The translations under genes were made by a program, and so were the position numbers. Shown one piece after another: positions 38,270 to 46,760 of a stretch of DNA of 64,000 nucleotides; the first letter of the stretch is position 1; every line of letters starts with the position of its first letter. The stretch spans positions 55,947 to 119,946 of the IMG/VR virus record IMGVR_UViG_3300021962_000036. One strand, 5' to 3'. The notes under the pieces are model-generated. The model saw nothing but the letters and a program-made list of their open reading frames with translations. It did no database searches and was not told the origin of the DNA. Source of the DNA: a virus.

Positions 38270-38596
38270 ATGAGCACAAATAAAACAGAATACCCTAAAG
38301 AACAGGTTATTAGCATCCTTAAGGAGTGGGCTAGTCCTGCTCTAATTGGCCTTGTAGGCATGTTACTCTGGAGAGATGTAACAGAAATGCGTTCTGACGT
38401 AAAACTTTTGCTTACACAGCAAAGCGCAGATAGGGTGAAAATTGAACAGCTTGAAGATGATGTCAAGCTATTAAAAACGTATGTACTTACACCTATAAGT
38501 GCACCTTCAAAGTCAGTTCCTCCAGCAAAATCAGAAGAGAAAGTATCAGCAATGATAAAAGATGAGGAGTACGAGCTAGTACCAAAGAAGAAGTAG
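38270..38596 (+). CDS. Membrane-anchored coiled-coil protein of the lysis cassette
   Basis: A 108-residue protein with one hydrophobic segment (SPALIGLVGMLLW, about residues 22-34), then a heptad-rich helix (VTEMRSDVKLLLTQQ through IEQLEDDVKLLKTY) and a charged tail. Such one-span coiled-coil proteins sit beside endolysins in many phages, as holin accessory or XhlA-like proteins. It is the first gene of the cassette and ends TAG-TAA. Function inferred from position and topology. Confidence 0.65.
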   Translation: MSTNKTEYPKEQVISILKEWASPALIGLVGMLLWRDVTEMRSDVKLLLTQQSADRVKIEQLEDDVKLLKTYVLTPISAPSKSVPPAKSEEKVSAMIKDEEYELVPKKK

Positions 38597-38614
38597 TAAC
38601 TTAAAACAAACCAA

Positions 38615-39220
38615 ATGAACCAACGTATATATTTAATTGTGATTGCTGTACTAGTGTGCATTATACTTTTACAGAGATCATGTAGCTCACCAGGAAAAGT
38701 ATTTGTTCCAGGTAAAGATAAAGTAGTGTATGACACAGTTTGGAAAAATGTTGTCAAAACTCAGGTTAAAAAAGTACCTTTTATTGTAAGAGATACTGTT
38801 CCTTTACCAGGAGATAGTATTTTTATTCCAGATGCTAATTATGCCAATCTTAAATTACAATTTGAAAATCTAGCTAAAAACTATGGCGTCAGAAATATAT
38901 ATCGTGATTCAGTACAAGTGGATACTCTTGGATTTATTGTCATAACAGATACACTTCAGTACAACGCTTTAAAGTCTAGGTTCTATCAGCATAATTATAA
39001 AATACCTACAGTTACAGGATATGTACAACAAGAACAACGCAGGCAGTTGTATATAGGAGGTGGAATTTCTATAAACAAAAGTCTTGAGTTAGCTAATCTT
39101 CAAGTAGGTTTACTTTACAAAACTAAAAAGGATCAAATTTATGGAATACAAACAGGTATCTCACAAAATTTGCAACCTTACTTTGGCGTTTCTTCATACT
39201 GGAAAATCAAATTAAAATGA
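38615..39220 (+). CDS. Spanin-like membrane protein
   Basis: A 201-residue protein: N-terminal hydrophobic segment (YLIVIAVLVCIILL, residues about 6-19), a Cys-Ser pair right after it (RSCSS), a Val/Asp/Thr-rich periplasm-like stretch, a helical middle, and a C-terminal beta half (QLYIGGGISINKSLE, then YGIQTGISQNLQPYFGV). This layout would span the periplasm from the inner membrane toward the outer membrane, as spanins do, but no family signature is visible. Its stop overlaps the holin-like start by ATGA. A lipoprotein reading is possible but the Arg before Cys argues against it. Confidence 0.55.
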   Translation: MNQRIYLIVIAVLVCIILLQRSCSSPGKVFVPGKDKVVYDTVWKNVVKTQVKKVPFIVRDTVPLPGDSIFIPDANYANLKLQFENLAKNYGVRNIYRDSVQVDTLGFIVITDTLQYNALKSRFYQHNYKIPTVTGYVQQEQRRQLYIGGGISINKSLELANLQVGLLYKTKKDQIYGIQTGISQNLQPYFGVSSYWKIKLK

Positions 39221-39474
39221 AAAACTTATTAGGATTTTTTAAGTCAATGCTTTCAGATGAAAAAGGATCTGTTAGTTCTAAGCGTGTTGTTGGAATAATG
39301 TGTTCTATTACACTTTGTTTTACACTAGCTTATAGTTTATTCACAAAAACAAATAACACAATATCTCCTACACTTATTGAAAGTGTAGCTTTATTAGCGT
39401 TTGGTTGTTTAGGTTTAACAAGTTTGGACAAGTTTACTTTTGGTAAAAGGTCTGAAGATAAAACAGAGATATAA
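39217..39474 (+). CDS. Holin-like protein with two membrane segments
   Basis: An 85-residue protein with two hydrophobic segments (VVGIMCSITLCFTLAYSLF, about 24-42; LIESVALLAFGCLGL, about 53-67) and charged ends (GKRSEDKTEI). Size, topology and position directly before an amidase fit a holin that permeabilises the inner membrane. Overlaps both neighbours (ATGA upstream; a one-base TAATG overlap with the amidase start at 39474). Confidence 0.7.
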   Translation: MKNLLGFFKSMLSDEKGSVSSKRVVGIMCSITLCFTLAYSLFTKTNNTISPTLIESVALLAFGCLGLTSLDKFTFGKRSEDKTEI

Positions 39475-40127
39475 TGAATATTAAACAAGTAGCTTTTCCA
39501 ATAAGTCAATACTTTCAGGAAGAGCATCCAAAGAAACAAATCTATTTACATCACACTGCAGGTAATGCAAGTGGTGAAGCTGTGTTTTTAGGATGGTCAT
39601 CAAACTCTGAAAGAATTGCAACATGCGTTTCTATTTCTGGTATAGGTAAGAATTGTGTAGATGGTCAAATTGTACAGGGTTTTAGCTCTAAATATTGGGC
39701 ATATCACCTGGGATTAAAACAAGATGTGTTTACAAAAGCTGGCGTTAAGTATCAGAGCATAGATAAGATATCAATTGGTATTGAGATTTGTAACTGGGGA
39801 CAGTTAACATTAAAAGACGGTAAGTTTTACAACTATGTAAATAGAGAAGTGCCTGCTAGTGAGGTTTGTACACTTGAAAAACCTTACAAAGGATTCAAAT
39901 ACTACCATAACTATACAGACGCACAGATTGCTAGTGTAAAAGAATTATTACTTTTATGGAAGGAAACTTACAAAATTCCCTTATCTTATAATGAAGACAT
40001 TTGGGACATCAGTAAAAGAGCTTTGTCTGGTGAACCTGGAGTTTACACTCATAATTCTGTAAGAAAGGATAAGGTAGACATCTATCCCCACCCTAAAATG
40101 ATTGAAATGCTGAAAAGCTTATCATAA
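39474..40127 (+). CDS. N-acetylmuramoyl-L-alanine amidase endolysin
   Basis: A 217-residue Amidase_2 (T7 lysozyme-like) enzyme that cuts the amide bond between MurNAc and L-Ala. Visible motifs are IYLHHTAGNASG (zinc His, residues 26/27), IGIEICNWG, and VYTHNSVRKDKVDIYP, which carries the second zinc His, the catalytic Lys and the Asp that replaces Cys in some members. No signal peptide, consistent with holin-dependent release. No separate cell-wall-binding domain. It ends the lysis cassette before a strong terminator. Confidence 0.92.
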   Translation: MNIKQVAFPISQYFQEEHPKKQIYLHHTAGNASGEAVFLGWSSNSERIATCVSISGIGKNCVDGQIVQGFSSKYWAYHLGLKQDVFTKAGVKYQSIDKISIGIEICNWGQLTLKDGKFYNYVNREVPASEVCTLEKPYKGFKYYHNYTDAQIASVKELLLLWKETYKIPLSYNEDIWDISKRALSGEPGVYTHNSVRKDKVDIYPHPKMIEMLKSLS

Positions 40128-40182
40128 AATATAAAAAAAGCTATACTTAATAGTTTAGTTGGTTTCTTCTTCTGTTAGAAAG

Positions 40183-40204
40183 TCCCCCTTTTCAGGGGGA
40201 TTTT
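40183..40204. terminator. Bidirectional terminator between lysis cassette and replication block
   Basis: TCCCCCT (40183-40189) pairs with AGGGGGA (40194-40200) around a 4-base loop; TTTT follows on the plus strand. On the minus strand the hairpin is followed by ACTTTCT. It separates converging genes ending at 40127 and 40208. Confidence 0.8.
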
Positions 40205-40207
40205 CGT

Positions 40208-40537
40208 TTACATTACTTCAACTATGTCATCAGAATCCACAATGTTGTACTTATCAGGCATTCTGGAGACGTTATTTACAAAATTAAGCATAATAGTCAG
40301 CTCAACAACTTGAGAGTAATCTAGGACCTTATCTGGCTTTGTTTCCCACTTGATTTTTAAGCCATTACCTGAGTCTAAAATTGTAAGTATTACTTCATCT
40401 CTTACATGTTCTGACCATGTACTACTAGAAGAACGTCTTAGAACATACATGTCTTCATCTTCTGGAACATGAATTGTATATTCTACATTGTCATTTTTTT
40501 GGTCTAAAACCAAATATAATTTGTTTTTATTATACAT
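40208..40537 (-). CDS. Uncharacterised 109-aa protein
   Basis: An acidic protein with no recognised domain. Visible features are a HVPEDEDMYVLRRSSSS segment and a hydrophobic VVELTIMLNFVNNV stretch near the C terminus. It lies 13 bp downstream of the dNMP kinase and ends the long minus-strand run at the shared terminator. Confidence 0.6.
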   Translation of the reverse strand: MYNKNKLYLVLDQKNDNVEYTIHVPEDEDMYVLRRSSSSTWSEHVRDEVILTILDSGNGLKIKWETKPDKVLDYSQVVELTIMLNFVNNVSRMPDKYNIVDSDDIVEVM

Positions 40538-40550
40538 AACACTTAGCTTT

Positions 40551-41195
40551 TTAAAAGAAACCTTCAGTATGTGGAGGATATTCTTCTATATCATTTAACA
40601 AATTTAATTCATTACACAACTCTCTGGCCTTATCAATAAGTTCAGACAATGTTCCAGTGTTTTTAATAACAATTGGAAAGTCAAAATCATCAAGGGCTGT
40701 TTCAGAAGGATGATCACCTGTATCAGAATTTCTTTCAAGGCGTACAAGAATACCTCCTTTGTCTAGTACAGCAGCAGCTTCATTTGGAAAACGTACATCT
40801 GTTATTAACCATCTTGAAGATGCATTAAAATTTGCAAATGTTGCGTTTACCCAAGTATCAGTATGCAAGCCATTTCTCATAGCGTCTGTACCTAACTTTT
40901 GAAGGAATTCTCTGTATGTCATATTCCATTCAGGTCCCATCATAGTTTTCTTAAACTCTTGATCCTCAAACTTATATGCAGGAACTCCACATAAAATAGA
41001 AGCAATTTCTTTAAGCTTGTTTGCAAACTTTTTAATAACCCAGTCAGTTTTTGTAACATATGGATTAGGGTTATGCAAATAATGCTCAACAGTTTGATTT
41101 GTCATGTAAGGTGCTGCAATAAGCAGTCTAATAATTTCAGCAAAAGTATCTTTACCAGATCCTATTTTGCCAGAGATTCCAATTAGATTTTTCAT
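40551..41195 (-). CDS. Deoxynucleoside monophosphate kinase
   Basis: A 214-residue P-loop kinase of the phage dNMP kinase type (T4 gene 1-like). Walker A reads GISGKIGSGKDT (residues 6-17). A FQKLGTD-like segment (EFLQKLGTDAMRNGLHTDTW) and SRWLITDVRFPNEA strand, typical of the family, follow. It phosphorylates dNMPs to dNDPs, linking ThyX (dTMP) to triphosphate synthesis. The start ATG overlaps the preceding small gene's stop. Confidence 0.88.
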   Translation of the reverse strand: MKNLIGISGKIGSGKDTFAEIIRLLIAAPYMTNQTVEHYLHNPNPYVTKTDWVIKKFANKLKEIASILCGVPAYKFEDQEFKKTMMGPEWNMTYREFLQKLGTDAMRNGLHTDTWVNATFANFNASSRWLITDVRFPNEAAAVLDKGGILVRLERNSDTGDHPSETALDDFDFPIVIKNTGTLSELIDKARELCNELNLLNDIEEYPPHTEGFF

Positions 41196-41356
41196 ATTTT
41201 TTCTGTTTTCCAGGTTTTAAGTCTGCTGATAAGGCTTGATCTAGAGATGTGAAGACGGTACTTCATTCTCAAGTATCTTCTGAGAAGTAACACTTTGTTT
41301 ACGCCTGGCTTTCTGTTTCTAACTTTCAAGTAGGCATCTTTAATTATATCAGTCAT
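41192..41356 (-). CDS. Small basic protein (54 aa)
   Basis: I use the ATG at 41356; the longer frame starts at TTG 41407 and runs through an inverted-repeat region. The product MTDIIKDAYLKVRNRKPG... is rich in Arg, Lys and Leu with RRYLRMKYRLHISRSSLISR, which could be a small helical nucleic acid-binding protein. It overlaps the dNMP kinase start by four bases. No family recognised. Confidence 0.6.
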   Translation of the reverse strand: MTDIIKDAYLKVRNRKPGVNKVLLLRRYLRMKYRLHISRSSLISRLKTWKTEKI

Positions 41357-41365
41357 AAGTTTATA

Positions 41366-41418
41366 GTTTACTGTTAATAGTAAATAGTAAACAGAGGGAC
41401 GTCTCAATGTCCCCCTGT
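41366..41418 (-). terminator. Inverted repeats between DUF932-like gene and 54-aa gene
   Basis: ACAGAGGGAC (41391-41400) pairs with GTCCCCCTGT (41409-41418) with one mismatch, an 8-base loop; on the minus strand this follows the DUF932-like stop and looks like a terminator without a clean U-run. A second repeat, GTTTACT (41366-41372) and AGTAAAC (41386-41392), lies just upstream of the 54-aa gene and may be an operator. Confidence 0.5.
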
Positions 41419-41432
41419 AACTATCTTAACAA

Positions 41433-42272
41433 TTAAAAAGGATGTAGTTCTTCTACTTCTTCAACTAAAAATACATCAGGCTCAACTTCAGATGACTCCA
41501 CAGTGTAGTCAACTTCAATGTCAGTTGGGTCTTCAATATCTTCAGTTTCTAATCCTAGCATGTTTGCAAAAACCTCATGCACCGCAGTCTGGTCGTCCAT
41601 CCAGGTTGCAGGATGTGAATCTTTTAGGGACAATGTAATGTGATTATAAAGTGCCCATGCAGAATCATTGTCAACCTTGTACTCAAAAGTTGGCTTTTCC
41701 ATCTCAGAACGTATTTGGTTAAGCTGCATTGTGTTCAAAATTTTACGTTTGAAAAACAATTCACCTAACAAATCATGTTGAGTTGTGCTTGTCAATAATA
41801 CGTCCTTCATTTTATCTTTATGCTCTACTAGATTTTCCCAGTACACTTCAGAATCTTTAATAAAGTCTGCAATTTTACCTTCAGCTAATAAATCAGCAGC
41901 ACCTTTATGCACGCGTTTGTACGCACCAAACTTGTTATTGTTTAGCATCATACCATTGTTGCATACTTTTACTAAACCACCAAGGTTAAAGCGAAAGGCG
42001 TATTGCTTGTTGTAAGAGTTTAAAAAGTTGGCAGACAACTCAATGTCTGGATCAGCTTTATAATTCATTCTGAAGGTTCCTATGGCTACCTGAGCATCGT
42101 TTGAACAACGATACTCTTCACCTGTAATAATGAAACCAGCATTTGTGATTTCAGAACGCACTCTATTAATCACATTACTGTGAGCAATAGGCGTGTATGT
42201 GTCAGTTTTTGCAGGCAAAGCTGCTCCAATCATTCTGGAATAAGCATTCATTCCGTTTATTGTTCTTTTCAT
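41433..42272 (-). CDS. DUF932-like phage protein
   Basis: Start set at ATG 42272 (MKRTINGMNAY); an upstream TTG would overlap the polymerase gene. The 279-residue product has the RFNLGGLVKVCNNGMML core typical of DUF932/DUF945 proteins of phages and plasmids, a helical middle and an acidic Glu/Asp/Val-rich tail. DUF932 function is unknown. It follows the DNA polymerase gene by one base, so it belongs to the replication unit. Confidence 0.7.
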   Translation of the reverse strand: MKRTINGMNAYSRMIGAALPAKTDTYTPIAHSNVINRVRSEITNAGFIITGEEYRCSNDAQVAIGTFRMNYKADPDIELSANFLNSYNKQYAFRFNLGGLVKVCNNGMMLNNNKFGAYKRVHKGAADLLAEGKIADFIKDSEVYWENLVEHKDKMKDVLLTSTTQHDLLGELFFKRKILNTMQLNQIRSEMEKPTFEYKVDNDSAWALYNHITLSLKDSHPATWMDDQTAVHEVFANMLGLETEDIEDPTDIEVDYTVESSEVEPDVFLVEEVEELHPF

Positions 42273-42273
42273 T

Positions 42274-44244
42274 TTAAAAGAGTGTAAGTTGATTAACTTG
42301 ATTGTGAGAAGGAAGTACAAGCGATGTGCTTTCTATCTTTTTAATTTCTTCATAGATCTTATCTAGATAGAATTTTTCATCTATATTGTAGTCTTCCCAT
42401 TTTTTATCTTCAAACTTATTGAAGAGTGTCTGGAGTGTTTTACCACTTTCCAGTTGAATTTCCCTGCCATCTGGGTTACATTTGATTATCTTAATACCTT
42501 TCTCAGAGATATAGTAACGCACAAGCTTCTGCAGCTTTGTTGCTACATATTCATTGTTCTTAATACCTCTTTCTTCAAAGTACCAGTTTCCTCTTAGTTT
42601 TGCACCAGCACAATAGTCAAAGATGTTGCGGTTCTCTTTCAAGAATTCAACAGGGTCTTTTCCATGTACAAAATATGCGTACCAAGCTTTGGAGATAATC
42701 AACAAAGACTTGTTCTTATGAAGAGGTAACTCCTCAAATTCAAAACGTCCTTTGCATTTAGTCTTGCCATCTTTGTAAACTGCTATATAGTTGTTTACAT
42801 CACCAATGATCATTTTCTGATACTCTACAGTTTCAAGTTGAAGCTGTGTAAGTTCTTCCCATTCTTTACAAATCTCATAAAATCTGGCTTCATGCTCATC
42901 ATCTACAAGAAATTCTAAACCATCTGTATTCTGCATCAGAGGAATTGCTGTAGGAATTCTAGTAGCAATCATTTCATAAAGCATACTTAACAACAACTGA
43001 CCATTGATTGTAATTCTAAAAGTAAACTCTGGATCATAAAGAAAAGAATATTTATTCTTACTTAAACCATAAGTTGAGTTTAGAATAATCTTGAACAGAT
43101 AGTTTAGTGGAGAAGATTTTGGGTACTTCTTGCGTTCTTCAAAGAACCATTCATACAGTTCACAGAAATCATGTTTAGGTATGTGAGCTGGAGACCATCC
43201 ATTTTTAATAGCTAGGTTAGGATAGAATGAAGTAACATCTGCACTTAATATCTTCTTTCCATTACCTGCTTCATAAATACCAGACTTGGTACAGCCATGC
43301 AAACCACCTAAACCATAATCAGTAGGTGTGTTTTTGTAATTCATCCTATACTTAGGACCAGATTCTTCCTTTTCAGAATCAATTGCAGTATCTACAACAA
43401 GGCTTTTAAACCAGTTGTGTACAGCATTAAACTCAGGTGTATGAAACTTTACAGAAGGTAATATGATATCTCTAACAGTTACAGTTTCCCTTTCTGTTTT
43501 CATCACTTTGATTTCCTTCTTATTCTTACTCAGCTTTTCGCTTAAGAAGTGCAAAAACATCTCTTTGCTAATTCTTGGCTCACTAGCACTGTGTAAGGAT
43601 AGTTCATACTCAGAACTTAACTCAGCTCTTAAGTTTATCTGACTAGCCATTATCTGTTCACCTTTAGGATTTCTAAGTGTAAAAATCTGTTTGGTAGATA
43701 ACACGTCATTAATACAATAGTTGATTACCATATCTAAAGTAGCTTGGTCTTCAACTCTCTCCCCGTGAGGGTGAGGCATTTCTTCTACATTGTGCCAGTC
43801 CATAGAGAACTGAACCCATTTAAGAGAAGTACGTTTTGCATTACTGTCCCAGTGATTTAACTTAAAAATGTCAAGGCATGGAATAGTCAGTCTAAATTCT
43901 GGATAATCAAGAAATTCACCTTTATTTGATTTGTCAATAATAGTTTTTACATAAGCATATATTCTACCAGCAATCTCTTCACCATCTCTGGAAGAATAGA
44001 ATTCTAAGTTTTCAAGTATATGCTCAGTAATTTGCGCGTCAAACGCAAGATTGTTGTAACCAAAATGCCAATCTTTATTCTGTTGATTCTCTAATAAAAA
44101 CTTGATGTACAAGTGAATATCATTACGGTGTTTACCAATAACAAATATGTGTTGTTCATCAGAATCATAAGAGCGAAAAACAGCAATAAAACAATTGACA
44201 ATGGTTTCATAGTCCATTATCCAAAATTTACGCTGTCTATTCAT
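42274..44244 (-). CDS. DNA polymerase, family B, with 3'-5' exonuclease domain
   Basis: A 656-residue replicative polymerase, short for family B. Exonuclease residues: D11/E13 (DYET), D69 (NNLAFD) and D180 (YCIND). Polymerase motif A is DVTSFYP (D336), motif B KIILNSTYG (385-393), motif C QNTDG (D441), with Asn439 where DTD usually has its first Asp. The metal-binding second Asp is kept, so activity is expected. No protein-priming TPR insert is obvious. It overlaps the upstream gene by one base. Confidence 0.93.
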   Translation of the reverse strand: MNRQRKFWIMDYETIVNCFIAVFRSYDSDEQHIFVIGKHRNDIHLYIKFLLENQQNKDWHFGYNNLAFDAQITEHILENLEFYSSRDGEEIAGRIYAYVKTIIDKSNKGEFLDYPEFRLTIPCLDIFKLNHWDSNAKRTSLKWVQFSMDWHNVEEMPHPHGERVEDQATLDMVINYCINDVLSTKQIFTLRNPKGEQIMASQINLRAELSSEYELSLHSASEPRISKEMFLHFLSEKLSKNKKEIKVMKTERETVTVRDIILPSVKFHTPEFNAVHNWFKSLVVDTAIDSEKEESGPKYRMNYKNTPTDYGLGGLHGCTKSGIYEAGNGKKILSADVTSFYPNLAIKNGWSPAHIPKHDFCELYEWFFEERKKYPKSSPLNYLFKIILNSTYGLSKNKYSFLYDPEFTFRITINGQLLLSMLYEMIATRIPTAIPLMQNTDGLEFLVDDEHEARFYEICKEWEELTQLQLETVEYQKMIIGDVNNYIAVYKDGKTKCKGRFEFEELPLHKNKSLLIISKAWYAYFVHGKDPVEFLKENRNIFDYCAGAKLRGNWYFEERGIKNNEYVATKLQKLVRYYISEKGIKIIKCNPDGREIQLESGKTLQTLFNKFEDKKWEDYNIDEKFYLDKIYEEIKKIESTSLVLPSHNQVNQLTLF

Positions 44245-44636
44245 TACATGGGTGTTTCTGTTGTTAGGTCAATAGGTTCATTGATAATATTCAATGCTTC
44301 ATGATCACTGTTTACTGCAAAAGTCAAGATAAATTTTTCAATATCTGTTTTGTTATCAATGTAGTACTCATAATAAGTCTCCATGATTCTGCGTTCTTCA
44401 ACAATTTGTTGACCTTCAGCGCCTCTTAATTGAATTACTTGACCTTTGTCTGATAACTTAGGTAACATTTGAGGTTTGTCTTTTTTATCCTTACTGATAA
44501 CAGCAAGAACTCTTGTGTTAGGATCATAAATTACCTCATTAAATGGGCATTCATGTGACATTGGCATCATACGGAAGCTTTTGCGTCCATACCAGTCTGT
44601 GCTATACACAAACATACATTTGGTTTCTTTTTGCAT
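44244..44636 (-). CDS. Uncharacterised 130-aa protein next to DNA polymerase
   Basis: A protein of unknown function with MFVYSTDWYGRKSFRMM near the start, a VLAVISKDKKD strand, and a C-terminal helix ending IINEPIDLTTETPM. No membrane segment or catalytic motif. Its start and that of the polymerase overlap, so the two are probably co-translated. Confidence 0.6.
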   Translation of the reverse strand: MQKETKCMFVYSTDWYGRKSFRMMPMSHECPFNEVIYDPNTRVLAVISKDKKDKPQMLPKLSDKGQVIQLRGAEGQQIVEERRIMETYYEYYIDNKTDIEKFILTFAVNSDHEALNIINEPIDLTTETPM

Positions 44637-44661
44637 TTGGTTTTTATTAGTATTTAAAGTT

Positions 44662-45222
44662 TTAATTAATCCATTCTAACCCATCAGGGCATTCTTCCAT
44701 AAAGCATTCTTTTTGCTTATCATAATGATCACAAAGTTCACCAACACTTTTAATAAACTCTTCTTCTACATCTAGTATCTGAGCGTATTGTTTAAAGTAT
44801 TTGGTAGGGAACAAGAATGATTCAATGTAAACCCACTCAGGGGTGTGTACTCCATAATAGTCAGTGAGAGCTTTCTTTACAAAAGGAGATAGCTCTGAAT
44901 ACTTTCCTGAAAGAAAAGCATCATAGTCACTTGCCATAGAGTTAAAATCAAAGATATATACAATCTTGTTATTGTCAAGAGGCACACACATGTCTAACAT
45001 TTTGTGTGTGATTAAGTATTCTCTTTCAAATACTTTCCAGTCTTCAGTATTTTTTATCTCATACACACAAATTAGTTTTCTGGAAGAGGCATCATAAGCT
45101 GTCCCACTCCAAGACAAATATGTCTGGAGAGGACGCTGATGTTTGTCTTTTTTGAATCCTAATAATGGATACAAGAAAGTCATAGACTTTTGGAAATACT
45201 TGTTGTATATCTGTGATATCAT
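44662..45222 (-). CDS. Uncharacterised 186-aa protein
   Basis: Unknown function. The N-terminal part (FLYPLLGFKKDKHQRPLQT, YLSWSGTAYDASSRKLICVY) followed by FEREYL and IVYIFDFNSM is a mixed alpha/beta fold with several Trp/Tyr; the C terminus is acidic. It overlaps the PD-(D/E)XK exonuclease gene by four bases (ATGA), so it may assist it. Confidence 0.6.
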   Translation of the reverse strand: MISQIYNKYFQKSMTFLYPLLGFKKDKHQRPLQTYLSWSGTAYDASSRKLICVYEIKNTEDWKVFEREYLITHKMLDMCVPLDNNKIVYIFDFNSMASDYDAFLSGKYSELSPFVKKALTDYYGVHTPEWVYIESFLFPTKYFKQYAQILDVEEEFIKSVGELCDHYDKQKECFMEECPDGLEWIN

Positions 45223-46265
45223 AGTACTATTTCACCGTTGACTAAAAATTCATAAGGAAGCTCAAAAGATTTATTTTCAAAATGAAAATTAGCTCTGTTA
45301 AGCATCTCATCTGTTTTAACTAACCACTCTTTCATTGTATCATCTGATACTCTGATTGGTGCAATTTGCATATAAGGATCAACAACAACAAATCTAAAAG
45401 ATATTTTGTAGTCTGCATATTCAGCTTTGCTTAAATAAACATGCTCAACCATCTTATAGTACATTGCTGCTTGCATCCAGTAACGATAATACTCAATGCT
45501 GTCTGTAAAAGAACCAATGTCTTTAGAAGTTTTCTTCAAGTCATTAACTCTAATTTCTTTAGCATTACTATCAAATACTAGATTGTCAATAAATCCTCTG
45601 AAACCAAATAAGAAGTTTTCATCAAACATTGCAAGTTCAATTTCATTTTGTTTGGTAATACCATTAAAGCTATCACCAAAGAATCCCATAACATCCATGA
45701 CGTTAGGTTTACTTTTAATTTTGTCAACTACAGAAGTCGCAAAAGTATGTGTGTCATGATCAATAACAGTACGTCCTTCAGCTTTCTTCATGTATTCCCA
45801 ATAAGCAACGTGGTCCTCAGTAATAATTTTATCAAGGCGTTGTGCATCAGTCTTTAAAGATTGGTAAAGGTTCATGTCTGTTAGAATGTCAAGGATTGCA
45901 GGATTAAATTCATGCAATTCTTCTCTTGTATCTCCAGAACTTTTTAGTTCTTTATAATGTGCAAATAAAGTTTGCAATAACTTTTTAGGGTTATCACTTG
46001 GTGTGTTTACTGCACTTAGAACAAACTCTTCATCAAACGATTCAGGTTTGAGTAATAGACAATGAATAAGTTTACCTTCCACCATGTTCTTGTCTTCAGT
46101 GTCTTCTCTTTGACCTAAAACATAGTGACTGTAAAATAAAGCAGGGCTAAACAATAATTTGTTAAGTCCTGAATAGGATAATAAGAAGGGCTTTGAAAAA
46201 AACGCTTCTTCTTTTTGCATACGTTCTGCGAATGCAACATCTGTGGTAAATCTAGCTACTGCCAT
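45219..46265 (-). CDS. PD-(D/E)XK exonuclease (RecE/RecB-like)
   Basis: A 348-residue nuclease with the family order: H68 in GKLIHCLLL, D227 in GFIDNLVF, D242-L-K244 in VNDLKKT, and Q265-x3-Y269 in QAAMYY. It probably degrades one DNA strand from an end to start recombination or process replication intermediates, working with the Sak4-like ATPase and SSB-like protein encoded just upstream. It is distinct from the nuclease domain in the giant virion protein at 14.1 kb. Confidence 0.85.
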   Translation of the reverse strand: MAVARFTTDVAFAERMQKEEAFFSKPFLLSYSGLNKLLFSPALFYSHYVLGQREDTEDKNMVEGKLIHCLLLKPESFDEEFVLSAVNTPSDNPKKLLQTLFAHYKELKSSGDTREELHEFNPAILDILTDMNLYQSLKTDAQRLDKIITEDHVAYWEYMKKAEGRTVIDHDTHTFATSVVDKIKSKPNVMDVMGFFGDSFNGITKQNEIELAMFDENFLFGFRGFIDNLVFDSNAKEIRVNDLKKTSKDIGSFTDSIEYYRYWMQAAMYYKMVEHVYLSKAEYADYKISFRFVVVDPYMQIAPIRVSDDTMKEWLVKTDEMLNRANFHFENKSFELPYEFLVNGEIVL

Positions 46266-46269
46266 TTTT

Positions 46270-46725
46270 TTAACATTTACAATTTTCCATATCTCTTGTA
46301 AAGTATCTACCTAAAATATTACCATTGTATGTGTTTGCTTTAAGCACATCATTTTTTACTTGATGTGAAAGTTCACAATAGTTTAAATACTTTTTAGTAC
46401 AACATACTTCCAAGATTTCTCTTTTGAAATTTTCAGGTCCCATTCTAGTTACATCTTCTTTTAAATCTACAGATGAACCATAGTAGGTCATCCAATCAGA
46501 TTCTTTGACTGTTTGCTTGAATATTTTTCTAGTACCTGTTTGTGTTTTTTCTCTTTTGGAGATCCTAGTCTTACGCTTATGGTAAAGACTCTTTTGGCCA
46601 ATGTAAAACTTACCAGTTTTTAAGTTGGTTATTCTGTATATAAAACCAATGACTTCCTCATGATTTGGGATGTCTTCAACTTTTAATACCTTCTTCTTAA
46701 GAGAAGGATAATACCAGTTTGTCAT
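46270..46725 (-). CDS. GIY-YIG endonuclease
   Basis: A 151-residue protein with GFIYRITNLKTG followed by KFYIGQK (GIY-YIG strands), a basic helix with candidate catalytic Arg (YHKRKTRISKR) and a Glu in NYCELSH. It is a free-standing phage endonuclease, either a homing-type enzyme or one that cuts competing DNA. It lies between replication genes with short spacers and shows no sign of an associated intron. Confidence 0.85.
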   Translation of the reverse strand: MTNWYYPSLKKKVLKVEDIPNHEEVIGFIYRITNLKTGKFYIGQKSLYHKRKTRISKREKTQTGTRKIFKQTVKESDWMTYYGSSVDLKEDVTRMGPENFKREILEVCCTKKYLNYCELSHQVKNDVLKANTYNGNILGRYFTRDMENCKC

Positions 46726-46760
46726 AAAATAAAGTGTTAAGTTCTACAAAAATAATGAAA

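Noticed and set aside
38125-38757. 210-codon minus-strand frame opposite the lysis genes
   Set aside because: It lies antisense to two well-supported plus-strand genes and has Ser/Thr/Phe-rich, non-protein-like composition; it is a shadow frame.
41357-41407. TTG-started extension of the 54-aa gene
   Set aside because: It crosses inverted repeats and lacks protein-like sequence; ATG 41356 is used.
46270-46725. Intron or intein near the GIY-YIG endonuclease
   Set aside because: Neighbouring primase and exonuclease frames are uninterrupted and no split gene or self-splicing element is visible.
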